This document shows, piece by piece, positions 38,633 through 47,326 of a stretch of DNA of 64,000 nucleotides. Within the stretch, counting starts at the first letter, position 1; each line of letters starts with the position of its first letter. Made by a program: the position numbers and the translations under genes. The notes under the pieces are model-generated. The model searched no databases. It was given only the letters and a program-made list of their open reading frames with translations, and was not told the origin of the DNA. The stretch comes from RPQJ01 sp963846885 (GTDB lineage: Bacteria > Pseudomonadota > Gammaproteobacteria > Steroidobacterales > Steroidobacteraceae), in NCBI GenBank assembly GCA_963846885.1, contig CAWJXS010000020.1:62001-126000 (forward strand), read 5' to 3'.

Positions 38633-39270
38633 GGCTCGGGGTTGTTCCGGTCGCCGTCGCCGCGCTGCAACCGGCGCGTCAGCTCGGCCACCTGCGCCGT
38701 GAGTTCGAGAATCGTCCTGTCCTTGGCGGCGATCACCGCCTCCATCTCGGTCAGGTCGACCCGCTTCGGGATGTGCTGGGGACAATTCGCGTCCCACGCC
38801 GACAGGCTGAACATGAACACCTGCTCGGGTTGCGCACGGTAGCCGTCCGGCATGAGTGACTGCACCAGCGCGGCATCCCCTTCGACGAACCAGGCCTTGC
38901 CCCACAGCTTGATCCGCCTGCGACGCGTGTAATCCATCAGGAAGATGAAGGCACGTGGGTTTTCAGTCAGGTTGCCCTGGGAGATGTATTGCCGGTTGCC
39001 CTTGAAGTCGACGAAGGCAAGAGTGGTCTCGTCGACCACGCGCAGGAAGCCGGGCGGTCCGCCGCGATGCTGGATGTACGGCTGCCCGGCAGCGTTGGCC
39101 GTCCCGACGTAAATGCTGTTCTGCTCGGCAATGAAGGCCGCGAGCGCCGGGGTGATCGTCGTCGACCAGCCCTCGCCCTCTTCCATTCGCGAGTAATTGT
39201 CCCGCGAGCCCTTGCGGGCCTGGATCGCTTTCACCGCCGGCGTGAACGCGACGTCGCTCGCGTAGGCCAT
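38629..39270 (-). CDS. Pyridoxamine 5'-phosphate oxidase-like flavoprotein
   Basis: A 213-residue PPOX-fold protein. It has FIAEQNSIYVGTANAAGQPY, HRGGPPGFLRVVDETTLAF, GNRQYISQGNL and, further on, SAWDANCPQHIPKRVD. This is the form of PPOX proteins that bind FMN or F420 and act as oxidoreductases; the C-terminus is a short coiled coil (VIAAKDRTILELTAQVAELT). ATG 39270 is taken; a GTG at 39282 that overlaps the previous stop is possible. The gene overlaps the start of the MttB-like gene by four bases. Confidence 0.85.
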   Translation of the reverse strand: MAYASDVAFTPAVKAIQARKGSRDNYSRMEEGEGWSTTITPALAAFIAEQNSIYVGTANAAGQPYIQHRGGPPGFLRVVDETTLAFVDFKGNRQYISQGNLTENPRAFIFLMDYTRRRRIKLWGKAWFVEGDAALVQSLMPDGYRAQPEQVFMFSLSAWDANCPQHIPKRVDLTEMEAVIAAKDRTILELTAQVAELTRRLQRGDGDRNNPEP

Positions 39271-39278
39271 GTCGTCCG

Positions 39279-40545
39279 TCACTGGAGCGCGGCGCCTTCC
39301 ACGACGATCCTGCCGTCGCTCACGACGACTCGCGGCTCGAAGAACGTGCGACTGTCCGTGAGCGGGTCGCCGTCGTAAACGACGAGATCGGCTTCCATTC
39401 CGACGCGAACACTGCCGGTACGGCCTTCGATGCCCAGCACGCGCGCAGCAGTCCAGTGTCGCCGCCGTGATCGATTCGAGGGGAGTGAAACCCACGTGCT
39501 CACGCAGCATCGCGATCTCGTGGGCGATCCGAATGCGGCCGGTGTCGTCATTGTCGGCGTAGCTGCCATCGGTCGCCGCAGCGACCGTGACGCCGAGCGT
39601 GTGCGCCTTGCGCACGGCGGCACGCAACGGACCCATCATCGACTGCGTGCGCAACTGCAGCGCGACGTCGTCGGCCGAATTGCCCTGCGGATCGCCGAGC
39701 GGACTCATCACGGCCAGGGTCGGGACGAAGTACGTGCCGCGGCGCTTCATTTCCGCGAGGGTCTCGTCATCTACCCAGGTGCCGTGCTCGATGCTGCGGA
39801 CGCCAGCGCGCACCGCGGCCGCGGCCCCTTCGCGAGCGTGAGCATGCGCAGCGACGAACAGGCCCTTCTTCGCTGCCTCCGACACCGCGGCGCGCATTTC
39901 GTCTTCGGTGAGCTCCGGCTTGCGGGGATCGGTGCTGGCGAGACCGGCACGCTCGCTGGCACCGACCTTGATCACGTCGGCACCGACCGCGATGAACGCT
40001 CGGGTCGCCGCCCCGATGCGGTCGGCACCGCGCAATTCGCTCCCGATCGCAGCACCGAACTGCGGGTAGGCCACGAAAAATGCCATGCCGGGTTGCGGAC
40101 GGATGTGGCCCGGCGAAACCAGCATCTCGGGCCCCGGCACGTGGCCGGCACGGACGAGGTCACGCGTGCCCAGCGCCTGTCGGTTCGTGTCGCCCAGCAC
40201 GCGGGTGGTCGTCACACCCGACTGCAGCGCGCGCAGTGCCGCGGCCGGGGATTCGATGTGTGAATGGGCGTCGATCAAGCCCGGCAGCAGATAGCGACCG
40301 CCGAGGTCGACACGTCGCACGTCTGGCGTGGCAGCGATGGCACGCGTCTCGATCGCCGTGATCTTGCCGTCACGCACGCTGAGCGACACCCCCGTGCGCG
40401 GAGCCCCGCCGGTGCCGTCCACGAGCGTCACATTGACCAGATCGAGGTTCTGCCCCGCAGCGGCGAGCGGACTCGCGATGAGGATGCCGAGCGCGAAGCG
40501 TTGCAGCGCCGTTCGCAGTCGCCGGCGTGGATGGTGATCGTGCAT
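39279..40545 (-). CDS. Exported amidohydrolase, frameshifted
   Basis: A metal-dependent amidohydrolase of about 422 codons. After a signal peptide (ALGILIASPLAAAGQ) come LPGLIDAHSHIESP, VAAHAHAREGAAAAV, IEHGTWVDDETL and AAATDGSYADND, the usual ligand motifs. The frame is lost near 39455, where LDCCARAGHRR is the wrong reading. Dropping one T in GGACTGCTG gives ARVLGIEGRTGSVRVGMEA and the normal C-terminus DSRTFFEPRVVVSDGR. Substrates of this group range from imidazolones to prolidase-type dipeptides. It lies between the Rieske genes and the PPOX gene in one operon. Confidence 0.83.
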
Positions 40546-40638
40546 GCGTGGCCCCCGGTCTCGTTGCGAACGATCGCTGACGATACGGGAAACAGCGAGA
40601 CCCGACCACTCGCCCCATTCAATGGCGACTGGCGCGTG

Positions 40639-42024
40639 TCACACGGCAGGCGAGGGATCGGCCAGGTAGCGGTCCAGGGTCTGGTGCATGTGGCGGATGC
40701 GAACTTCCTGATAGGCCCCCAACTGGACGCGGCCGGTGGCGGACGCCAACAGGCCCTCCTGCACGAACGGCATGTTGCTCATGTCCTGGTCAATGACGGG
40801 CCCAAGGATCGGCAACTCGGTGGCCTCGGACCAGGGCTGATCGTCCCGCAGCCAGTGCACGCCGACGGGTGGCGGGCGCGGCTGCCCGCGCTGGGACCGT
40901 TTCAGGATCATCACTTCCATGATGCACGAGCCGACATCGCGTCCGTCCGGGCGCCAGCGATAGACGATGTTGGGCGCGAACCCGCCCCAGGGCGCGAAGT
41001 TGGGGAAGACGTTGTAGACCAGCGCGTCGAGCGTCTCCGCGTCCGTCACCTGGTCGAAATCGCCCTCGAAGGCGCGGTTGAAAGCGCGTCGGTTCACGTC
41101 GCCAAGCAAGGCGCGCGGCCCACGCGCCGCATCGGCATCAATGACGCCGAGTGCCCCCGGCTTGCGCCCCATGAGTTGCAGCATGCCATCGAGCGTCTGC
41201 TGCGGCAGCACGCCGCCCTCCCCGAGGTGGGGACTCGGCGCGCCGAACGCGGCGAGATTGCGGCTGACGTGATCGCCGAATATGTCGTACTGCGAGTTGG
41301 CGTCGGCGATGAGCGGCAGGATCTGCGGGTGCGTCGCGATGACGTGATACGACTCCATGAACGCTTCCTGTGCCACCTTCCAGTTGCAGCGGATGCGCTT
41401 GGCCACATGCACGGCCTTCCAGCAATCCTCGAGCCGCCAGCGCTCGAAGTGCCGCGGCAGCACCTCGAGGTACTGCTCGAGCGGCATGGCCGCGGGGTCC
41501 ATGTTGACGAAAACGAAGCCGCCCCAGGTGCCGACACGCGCCTCGGGCAAGCGAAAATCAGCATCGGCGACGTGCTGGAAATCCCAGCGGCACGGGACGG
41601 AGCGGACGCTGCCGTCGAGCTGCCAGCTGAAACCATGAAACGGACAGCGAAAATGTTCGACGTGCCCGTCGGCGAGCAGCAGCTTGCGGCCGCGATGCGT
41701 GCAGGAGTTGTGCAGCGCACGGATCGATCCGTCGGCCTGGCGGGTGACCAGCAGCGAGCGGCCCACGATGTCGTAGACGATCGTGTCGCCCGGCTCCGGC
41801 ACTTCTTCCTCGCGGCAAGCCATCTGCCACGTGCGTGTCCACATGCGCTCCGCTTCGAGATCGAAGAAAGCCTGCGAGGTGTAGCGCAACGCGTCGAGCG
41901 GTGCGTTGCCCAGATCTCGCAGCGAGCGCTCACGCAAGGATTCCGGCACAGGCCGGCTGTCACGGTCGAGGTAGTCCTGGTAACTCGCGGCACCCGGGCA
42001 AGCGCCGGGCGGGTGGTTCGTCAC
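40639..42024 (-). CDS. Rieske non-heme iron oxygenase, alpha subunit (B)
   Basis: A 461-residue ring-hydroxylating-type oxygenase. Rieske [2Fe-2S] ligands are CTHRG and CPFHG near residues 108-130. The mononuclear-iron site is in QEAFMESYHVIATHPQ near 230, and the third ligand aspartate should lie near the C-terminus. It is related to but clearly different from the adjacent oxygenase at 42040. No ferredoxin reductase gene accompanies the pair. Relatives act on aromatic acids or demethylate quaternary amines such as betaine and carnitine; the context favours the latter. Confidence 0.88.
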   Translation of the reverse strand: MTNHPPGACPGAASYQDYLDRDSRPVPESLRERSLRDLGNAPLDALRYTSQAFFDLEAERMWTRTWQMACREEEVPEPGDTIVYDIVGRSLLVTRQADGSIRALHNSCTHRGRKLLLADGHVEHFRCPFHGFSWQLDGSVRSVPCRWDFQHVADADFRLPEARVGTWGGFVFVNMDPAAMPLEQYLEVLPRHFERWRLEDCWKAVHVAKRIRCNWKVAQEAFMESYHVIATHPQILPLIADANSQYDIFGDHVSRNLAAFGAPSPHLGEGGVLPQQTLDGMLQLMGRKPGALGVIDADAARGPRALLGDVNRRAFNRAFEGDFDQVTDAETLDALVYNVFPNFAPWGGFAPNIVYRWRPDGRDVGSCIMEVMILKRSQRGQPRPPPVGVHWLRDDQPWSEATELPILGPVIDQDMSNMPFVQEGLLASATGRVQLGAYQEVRIRHMHQTLDRYLADPSPAV

Positions 42025-42039
42025 GGCAGTGGCCCCTGC

Positions 42040-43248
42040 TCAGTCCGATTCGACCCAGCGCTCGAGCATCGGTTGCACCCGCAACGCGGGCGGCACGCGC
42101 TCGGCTCCGATGCGGCGATCCAGTTCCTCATGCCAGTGATAGATTCGCCGCTCCTGGTACGACAGGTAGATGCCCTTGAAGCCGCCTGTCTCCACCGACT
42201 CCTGGATGCGCGGCGCAAACTGCGTGTCTTCCTCGAGGATGCGCTCGAAATTGGACATGCGTGTCGGCCACAGTTCGTGGCCTTCGGCGCCGTCAGGTGC
42301 GAACCAGTGCACGTCCACCGTCATGCTGCGCGCCGTCTTCGGCCAGAACGTGATGAACGGCGTCCCGGTCGCGGCCGGCGGCGTGATCAGGTTCGGGTAG
42401 AAGTTGTAGGACGGATTCTGGTTCAGGAAGATCTGCTCGGCCGTCGGCACCTCGGGCATGCCGGCTGCACCCGGATCGCGCCACTCCGCGCGGCGGTGAG
42501 GCGTGCACATCATCGAGTTGCCGTGGGGCCACAGCAGGATGTGCGTGCCCCGCGAATCGAGGAAGCGGTCGACCGTCTGCGGATGGATCGACTTGAGGTG
42601 ATACGTCTCGAGGAAGGCGTCGAGGAGGATCTTGACGTTGCAGGCGATCTCGAAGCTCGAGCTCGCGATGTGGCGGATGCCGTCGAACGCGAGGTTCTCG
42701 AGGTGCTGCGGAATCGGTCCGAGCGACTCGAGCAGCGGCGGCGCCTGCAGGTCTTCATTGATGAAGACGAAATTGCCGAGCTGCTCGCAGCGCACTTCGT
42801 TCAGCGAAAAACAGGACGTGTCCATGTGCGGGAAATCGCGCTTTTCGCGCACGGCCGTGAGTCGTCCGGCCAGGTCATACGTCCAGCCGTGGTACCGGCA
42901 GAAGAAGCCCTTGGTTTCGCCCTGCTCTTTCTCGAGCAGCGGCGCACCACGATGCCGGCAGGTGTTGTAGTAGGCGCGGATGCGGCTTTCCTTGTCGCGC
43001 ACGATGATGATCGGCGCCCCGGTCTTGCGCCAGAGACGGTAGCTGCCGGGCCGCGGCAGCTCGTCGACGTGTAGGGCATACAGCCACGAGCGCTTCCACA
43101 GGAACTGTTCCTCGAGCGCCAGGAAAGCGGGGTCCGTGTAGCGCCCGCCTGGAATCAGCGGAAGTTCCGGGAAGCCAGGCGGCGGACCCTCGCGGTCCTG
43201 CTCGTGCTTCATCCCGGCATACAGACTGCGTTCAGTTTCTATTCGCAT
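42040..43248 (-). CDS. Rieske non-heme iron oxygenase, alpha subunit (A)
   Basis: A 402-residue oxygenase alpha subunit. Rieske ligands are CRHRGAPLL and CRYHGWTYDL near residues 97-120, and the catalytic iron histidines are in DAFLETYHLKSIHPQ near 210. ATG 43248 starts the first gene of the minus-strand run that ends at 36255. The next oxygenase starts 15 bp after its stop. The pair may act on one substrate in sequence or form a mixed enzyme; the electron-transfer partner must be encoded elsewhere. Confidence 0.89.
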   Translation of the reverse strand: MRIETERSLYAGMKHEQDREGPPPGFPELPLIPGGRYTDPAFLALEEQFLWKRSWLYALHVDELPRPGSYRLWRKTGAPIIIVRDKESRIRAYYNTCRHRGAPLLEKEQGETKGFFCRYHGWTYDLAGRLTAVREKRDFPHMDTSCFSLNEVRCEQLGNFVFINEDLQAPPLLESLGPIPQHLENLAFDGIRHIASSSFEIACNVKILLDAFLETYHLKSIHPQTVDRFLDSRGTHILLWPHGNSMMCTPHRRAEWRDPGAAGMPEVPTAEQIFLNQNPSYNFYPNLITPPAATGTPFITFWPKTARSMTVDVHWFAPDGAEGHELWPTRMSNFERILEEDTQFAPRIQESVETGGFKGIYLSYQERRIYHWHEELDRRIGAERVPPALRVQPMLERWVESD

Positions 43249-43473
43249 GGGAACTCATTTCTAGGACATGAGTTTTGACGGGGCCATGCGTAGACACCGC
43301 AATCCGACCGGAGCACCGCCCGGAACACCGCGTGGAGCACTGACTTACCTGCCTGCGAACGGTGCGGTACCGAACAGACGGCTACGCCAGTCCGCGTAAG
43401 CTGACTTACATCGACTCACATCGCCGTTCAGGAATTTCCTAGCGATGGTCAGCGTCGACGAAAGGGATTCCAG

Positions 43474-44001
43474 ATGAACAAGTCTTTGATTACCGGGCTC
43501 GTCGTGGGTGGCATTGCAGTCACGGCCGTCGGCGCATACGCCGGCTACCAGACCATCGACCAGCGCAGGTCGGCGCAGGTGTTGGACGTCGAAGCGGTGA
43601 CACGCACCGTCAAGACGCCACGACAAGTCTGCGCCGACGAAATCGTAACTCGCCAGGCAGACGTGAAAGACCCCAAGCGCGTGACGGGCGCGCTGATCGG
43701 CGCGGTTGCAGGCGGAGTGCTCGGCAACCAGATCGGTCACGGCGATGCCCAGACCGTGGCGACCGTGGCGGGTGCAGCGGCGGGCGGTTACGCCGGCAGC
43801 AAAGTCCAGAAAAGCATGCAGGACGGCAATACGCAGCAAACGGTCGAGCGGCGCTGCCGCACGGTCTACGACTCGGTGCAGACGCAGGACGGCTACAAGG
43901 TGCGATACCGACTCGGTGACCGCGAAGGCACCGTGCGCATGGACCATGACCCCGGCGCCAGCATCCCGGTCGAAAAAGGCGAACTGGTGCTGACCGATTG
44001 A
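43474..44001 (+). CDS. Glycine-zipper 2TM domain protein
   Basis: A 175-residue envelope protein. An N-terminal hydrophobic segment (LITGLVVGGIAVTAVGAYAG) acts as anchor or leader. The glycine zipper (VTGALIGAVAGGVLGNQIG, then VAGAAAGGYAGSKVQ) is that of 17-kDa surface antigen and UmoD-like proteins. The C-terminal part (YKVRYRLGDREGTVRMDHDP) is the usual small beta domain. A purine-rich stretch precedes ATG 43474. Together with the two small genes that follow it looks like an envelope-stress group; function is not established. Confidence 0.87.
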   Translation: MNKSLITGLVVGGIAVTAVGAYAGYQTIDQRRSAQVLDVEAVTRTVKTPRQVCADEIVTRQADVKDPKRVTGALIGAVAGGVLGNQIGHGDAQTVATVAGAAAGGYAGSKVQKSMQDGNTQQTVERRCRTVYDSVQTQDGYKVRYRLGDREGTVRMDHDPGASIPVEKGELVLTD

Positions 44002-44053
44002 ACAGCTCAGGGCTTAGTCGCTTGTTCGCAAGCAATCTCATGAGGAACTGAAA

Positions 44054-44200
44054 ATGTTATGGACTATCGCTGTCATCCTGATCGTTCTTTGGCTCCTGGG
44101 GCTCGTCAGCTCCTACACGATGGGAGGCCTGATCCACATCCTGCTCGTGCTTGCCATCATCGTCGTGCTGGTCAGCGTGATCCAGGGACGTCGCGTCTAG
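44054..44200 (+). CDS. lmo0937-family small membrane protein
   Basis: A 48-residue protein made almost entirely of two membrane helices (TIAVILIVLWLLGLVSSYT and HILLVLAIIVVLVSVIQG), ending in GRRV. This is the length and pattern of the lmo0937 family of small membrane proteins, often found with BON-domain and glycine-zipper genes. A GAGGAACTG ribosome site precedes the ATG. Function unknown. Confidence 0.85.
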   Translation: MLWTIAVILIVLWLLGLVSSYTMGGLIHILLVLAIIVVLVSVIQGRRV

Positions 44201-44300
44201 GGCTTCGTCTCGCCGGCGTGCGTCTCGGTGCGGCAGCGCACGGACCTGCGGCGCGACACCGTCTACGCTGCAGATCTGGTACTGATAAGGAGATCAAATC

Positions 44301-44615
44301 ATGAAAATCCGGACGAAACTGCTGGCCGCAGGCATCGCATTCACGCTGGTCGCCGCCTCCGGCTGCGCGGTCACCCGCGGTCAGGAGACCACCGGCGCCT
44401 ACATCGACGACACCGCCATTACCGCCACGGTGAAGACGCGGATGCTGGAAAACGAGGATGTCGCGGGCACGTCGATCACCGTTGAAACACTGAACGGCAC
44501 GGTCATGCTTTCCGGCTTCGCCAAGAGCGAGCAGGAAAAAGCCACTGCCGCCAGCATTGCCCGCAAGGTCGACGGTGTGAAGTCCGTCAAGAACGAGATC
44601 ACCGTGCGCAAGTGA
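44301..44615 (+). CDS. BON domain lipoprotein
   Basis: A 104-residue protein. A leader with a lipobox-like end (FTLVAASGCAV, cysteine near residue 22) is followed by a single BON domain (DDTAITATVKTRMLENEDV, TVETLNGTVMLSGFAKSEQ, VDGVKSVKNEITVRK). BON domains are thought to bind phospholipids and protect the envelope, as in OsmY and BamE-associated proteins. An AAGGAGAT ribosome site lies ahead of the ATG. A terminator follows, so it closes the envelope group. Confidence 0.9.
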   Translation: MKIRTKLLAAGIAFTLVAASGCAVTRGQETTGAYIDDTAITATVKTRMLENEDVAGTSITVETLNGTVMLSGFAKSEQEKATAASIARKVDGVKSVKNEITVRK

Positions 44616-44657
44616 GCTGATGCACTGCGTGCACTGCACCCCCAGTCACGCAGCGCG

Positions 44658-44689
44658 GCCCGGGTTCGAAAGCGAACCTGGGCTTTCTT
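44658..44689 (+). terminator. Rho-independent terminator after the BON gene
   Basis: GCCCGGGTTCG and CGAACCTGGGC pair (one G-U) around AAAG, followed by TTTCTT. It lies about 45 bp after the BON gene stop and just before the Crp-like gene. Confidence 0.85.
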
Positions 44690-44701
44690 ATGTTGACCGC
44701 C

Positions 44702-45443
44702 ATGGACGACACAGACGCGATGACGCAGCATCGATACAAGTCCGTCCCGCCGCGCAGGAGCAACCAACCAGTTGCTCGCCGGCTTGCCCGACGTGGACCG
44801 ACGCCGCCTGCTGGACAGGGCCACCTGCATCGAGTTGGAGGCAGCAGACGTGCTGTACCAACCGGGCGGGCAAATCCGCGATGTCTATTTCCCGACGGGT
44901 GGATCCATTTCGCTGGTCACCAAGCTGCACGGACACGATCAGTTGCAGGTTGGACTGGTCGGCGACGAAGGGATGCTGGGTACTTCACTGGTGCTCGGCG
45001 TGTCCAGCGCGCCCACACTTGCGCGGGTACAGGACGCCGGCAGCGCGTGGCAGATCGAATCGACCTCTTTCATCGAGGCGCTCGAGCTCAGCGTCGCTCT
45101 CCGCAGCCACCTGCAACGCTACTTGCACGTCGTCATGTGCCAGTCGACGCAGACGGCCGCCTGCACACGCTTCCATGTGGTCGAGGCGAGGCTCGCTCGC
45201 TGGTTGCTGATGACCCGCGACCGGGCGCACTCGGATCAGTTCCATTCGACGCACGAGTCGCTGGCATCCATCCTTGGAGTGCGTCGCGCCGGCGTCACCC
45301 ATGCAGCCGGTGCGCTACAGCAGCAGAGGCTGATCCGCTACAGCCGCGGTGAGATTACGGTCCTGGACCTCAAGGGACTCGAAACTGCGGCCTGCGACTG
45401 CTACTTCGCAAACCGCAGCGCGTACGCACGAACGATGGCGTGA
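44702..45443 (+). CDS. Crp/Fnr family transcriptional regulator 1, probable N-terminal frameshift
   Basis: A Crp-fold regulator: a cyclic-nucleotide-binding-type domain (LYQPGGQIRDVYFPTGGSIS, VGLVGDEGMLGTSLVLG) and a C-terminal winged helix (HESLASILGVRRAGVTHAAG, LIRYSRGEITVLD). The DNA-binding and sensor parts read in one frame from a poor TTG at 44772. Upstream, ATG 44702 (MDDTDAMTQHRYKSVPP) is one frame off. Removing one base near 44752 joins the two into a normal N-terminus ending NQLLAGLPDVD. No Fnr-type cysteine cluster or clear cAMP-binding arginine is seen. It is a paralogue of the next gene. Confidence 0.83.
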
Positions 45444-45558
45444 ATGCCTGCGCGCGAGGCTGCTGCAGCCGGCGCTCGCTGCGAGTGCCTGGCACGTTTG
45501 CGCACAAGTGCGTGACGCTCCTGTATTCTGAGGTCCCGCAAGGCAGAGCCTGGCTACC

Positions 45559-46302
45559 GTGACGGACGCCCCCGCCTCGCCCAAGCAGCACGTGCCGGAG
45601 CAGAACTACCTGCTGGCCGCACTCTCCCCCGCAGAACGGGAGCGCGTCTTTCCGCACCTGCGCCTCGTCCCGTTGCCACTCGGCAAGGTGCTGTACGAAT
45701 CCGGTGACGAACTCGAATTCGTCTATTTCCCGACCGATTCGATCGTATCGCTGCTGTACGTGCTCGAAAGCGGGGCATCGGCCGAGATCTCGGTCGTCGG
45801 GCACGAGGGTCTCATCGGCATCGCGCTGTTCATGGGTGGCGGCACGACACCCAGCCGCGCGATCGTGCAGAGCGCCGGTCACGCCTATCGGTTGGCGGGG
45901 CAGCGGCTGAAGGACGAGTTCCATCGCAGTGGCGGACTGCAACTCCTGCTGCTGCGCTATACCCAGGCGCTCATCACGCAGATGGCGCAGACCGCCGTTT
46001 GCAACCGGCACCATTCCGTCGACCAGCAACTTTGCCGGTGGCTGCTGTTGTCACTGGATCGGCTGCAGTCCAACAAGCTGGTCATGACGCAGGAGCTGAT
46101 CGCGAACATGCTCGGCGTACGACGCGAGGGCGTCACCGATGCGGCAGGCAAGCTGCAGAAGCTGGGCGCCATCAGTTACAGCCGCGGACAGATCACCGTG
46201 CTCGACCGACCGAAACTCGAGGCCCTCTCCTGCGAGTGCTATGCCGTCGTCAAGCGGGAAACAGACCGCATCGAAGGCCTCGCCCACACGCGTAGCATGT
46301 AA
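45559..46302 (+). CDS. Crp/Fnr family transcriptional regulator 2
   Basis: A 247-residue Crp-fold regulator similar throughout to the preceding gene (YLLAALSPAERERVFPHL, VLYESGDELEFVYFPTDSIV, VVGHEGLIGIALFMGG, ANMLGVRREGVTDAAGKLQ). The start is GTG 45559. The glycine-rich phosphate-binding loop of true Crp is altered, so the ligand may not be cAMP. Two paralogues side by side may form a cascade or a heterodimer. It is the last plus-strand gene before the convergent barnase/barstar pair. Confidence 0.9.
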   Translation: MTDAPASPKQHVPEQNYLLAALSPAERERVFPHLRLVPLPLGKVLYESGDELEFVYFPTDSIVSLLYVLESGASAEISVVGHEGLIGIALFMGGGTTPSRAIVQSAGHAYRLAGQRLKDEFHRSGGLQLLLLRYTQALITQMAQTAVCNRHHSVDQQLCRWLLLSLDRLQSNKLVMTQELIANMLGVRREGVTDAAGKLQKLGAISYSRGQITVLDRPKLEALSCECYAVVKRETDRIEGLAHTRSM

Positions 46303-46338
46303 GTGGCCGCCGGAGCGGCGCAGGGTCGCTGCCGGCGG

Positions 46339-46746
46339 CTACGTCGCCGCTGCGGCCGGCGGCTGACTGCCTGCTTCGACCAGGATCCTCATCGCGACGC
46401 CCCTCGATTGCCAGGCCTTCGCGGCATCGCCGAAGATGCCGAGCGCCGTGTCCAGCACCTCAGGCGCGTGCATGCGCAGGCCGTCGAGGTGGCGCAGCAC
46501 GACGACACAGCCACTCGCGCGACGGGCGCTGGCGAGGTCGACCAGGCAATCGAAGAGCGCGTCCCAGTTGTGGCCGAACCAGCTCGGAAACATGAGCGTG
46601 CCGGCCACCTGCTCCATCAGTGCGGCCTTGTCGACGCAGTCCCGCAGGTCGACCACGTAACAGGGCCAATCCAGCGCGGACGCCAGCAGTTCGATGCCGC
46701 GCACTTCGCCGTCGGTCAGTGCAGCCAGCCGTATGAATTCGTTCAT
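46339..46746 (-). CDS. Barstar-family ribonuclease inhibitor
   Basis: A 135-residue protein with the barstar core: CYVVDLRDCVDKAALMEQV and then FPSWFGHNWDALFDCLVDL, the segment that plugs the active site of barnase. The start ATG 46746 overlaps the stop of the upstream RNase gene by four bases (ATGA), so inhibitor and nuclease are made together. It stays in the cytoplasm and protects the cell from unexported nuclease. Confidence 0.92.
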   Translation of the reverse strand: MNEFIRLAALTDGEVRGIELLASALDWPCYVVDLRDCVDKAALMEQVAGTLMFPSWFGHNWDALFDCLVDLASARRASGCVVVLRHLDGLRMHAPEVLDTALGIFGDAAKAWQSRGVAMRILVEAGSQPPAAAAT

Positions 46747-47174
46747 CGCGTCGCTGCCTCGATGCGGCGGAAACTGCGGTAGTGGTCGTCGGTGTAGTGG
46801 AACTCGCTGGGCGGGTCGCCGCCCGTGACGATGCGACGCGCCCCGCGGTCGCTCGAGCCGGGCGTGATCACCGTGTACTCACGGTAGTAGCCGCGCGGTT
46901 GCGGCGGCAACCTGCCTTCGCGATTCTGGAACACAGTGCCGTCCCGGTCGAACGGAAACGGGCCGTCCGCCGCGATCAGGCGCAGCGTGTCACGTGCCTC
47001 CGGGGGCAAGGCCGCGTCGCCCAGCTGCCACTGCGAGGGCTCGACGGGTGCAGCCGTCTCCACTCCCGTCGAGTGCGTGCCCCGCGGCGCCTCGCGCGAC
47101 AGCCAGCCACTCGCCGCTGCCAGCGCCAGGGCCACGAGCAACGCGCTGCGCACCCACCGCATGTTCTGCCGCAT
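46743..47174 (-). CDS. Exported guanyl-specific ribonuclease (barnase/N1-T1 family)
   Basis: A 143-residue protein with a signal peptide (WVRSALLVALALAAASGWL) and an N1/T1/barnase core. The general base glutamate is in YREYTVITPGS, the arginine in ARRIVTGG and the histidine in YTDDHYRSFRRIE. It should cut RNA after guanosine, outside the cell or in a competitor. ATG 47174 is taken; ATG 47162 is possible. The matching inhibitor gene overlaps its stop. Its upstream region is a 9-bp tandem repeat tract. Confidence 0.92.
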   Translation of the reverse strand: MRQNMRWVRSALLVALALAAASGWLSREAPRGTHSTGVETAAPVEPSQWQLGDAALPPEARDTLRLIAADGPFPFDRDGTVFQNREGRLPPQPRGYYREYTVITPGSSDRGARRIVTGGDPPSEFHYTDDHYRSFRRIEAATR

Positions 47175-47219
47175 CTGTCGTCCGCCGCGTTCCTGCCTCG
47201 GGCGCAGGTTACCGCGGCG

Positions 47220-47312
47220 AGAGGAAGGAGAGGAAGGACAGGAAGGACAGGAAGGACAGGAAGGACAGGAAGGACAGGAAGGAGAGGAAGGGGAAGAAGG
47301 GAAAGAGGGGCG
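47220..47312. repeat. 9-bp tandem repeat tract (AGGAAGGAC)n
   Basis: About six near-perfect units of AGGAAGGAC from roughly 47230, flanked by degenerate GAGGAAGG and GGGAAGAAGG units. The tract is pure purine except for the single C per unit. It lies between the RNase start (47174) and the arginase stop (47327), both on the minus strand, and so is the upstream region of the RNase gene. Copy number may vary by slippage. Confidence 0.9.
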
Positions 47313-47326
47313 CGAGCGGTGAGCCT

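Noticed and set aside
40264..43074. A 936-residue open frame on the plus strand opposite the Rieske genes
   Set aside because: It is a high-GC mirror frame of the two oxygenases and the amidohydrolase; no recognisable domain.
47220..47312. Possible CRISPR-like repeat
   Set aside because: The unit is only 9 bp, there are no spacers, and no cas gene is near; it is a simple tandem repeat.
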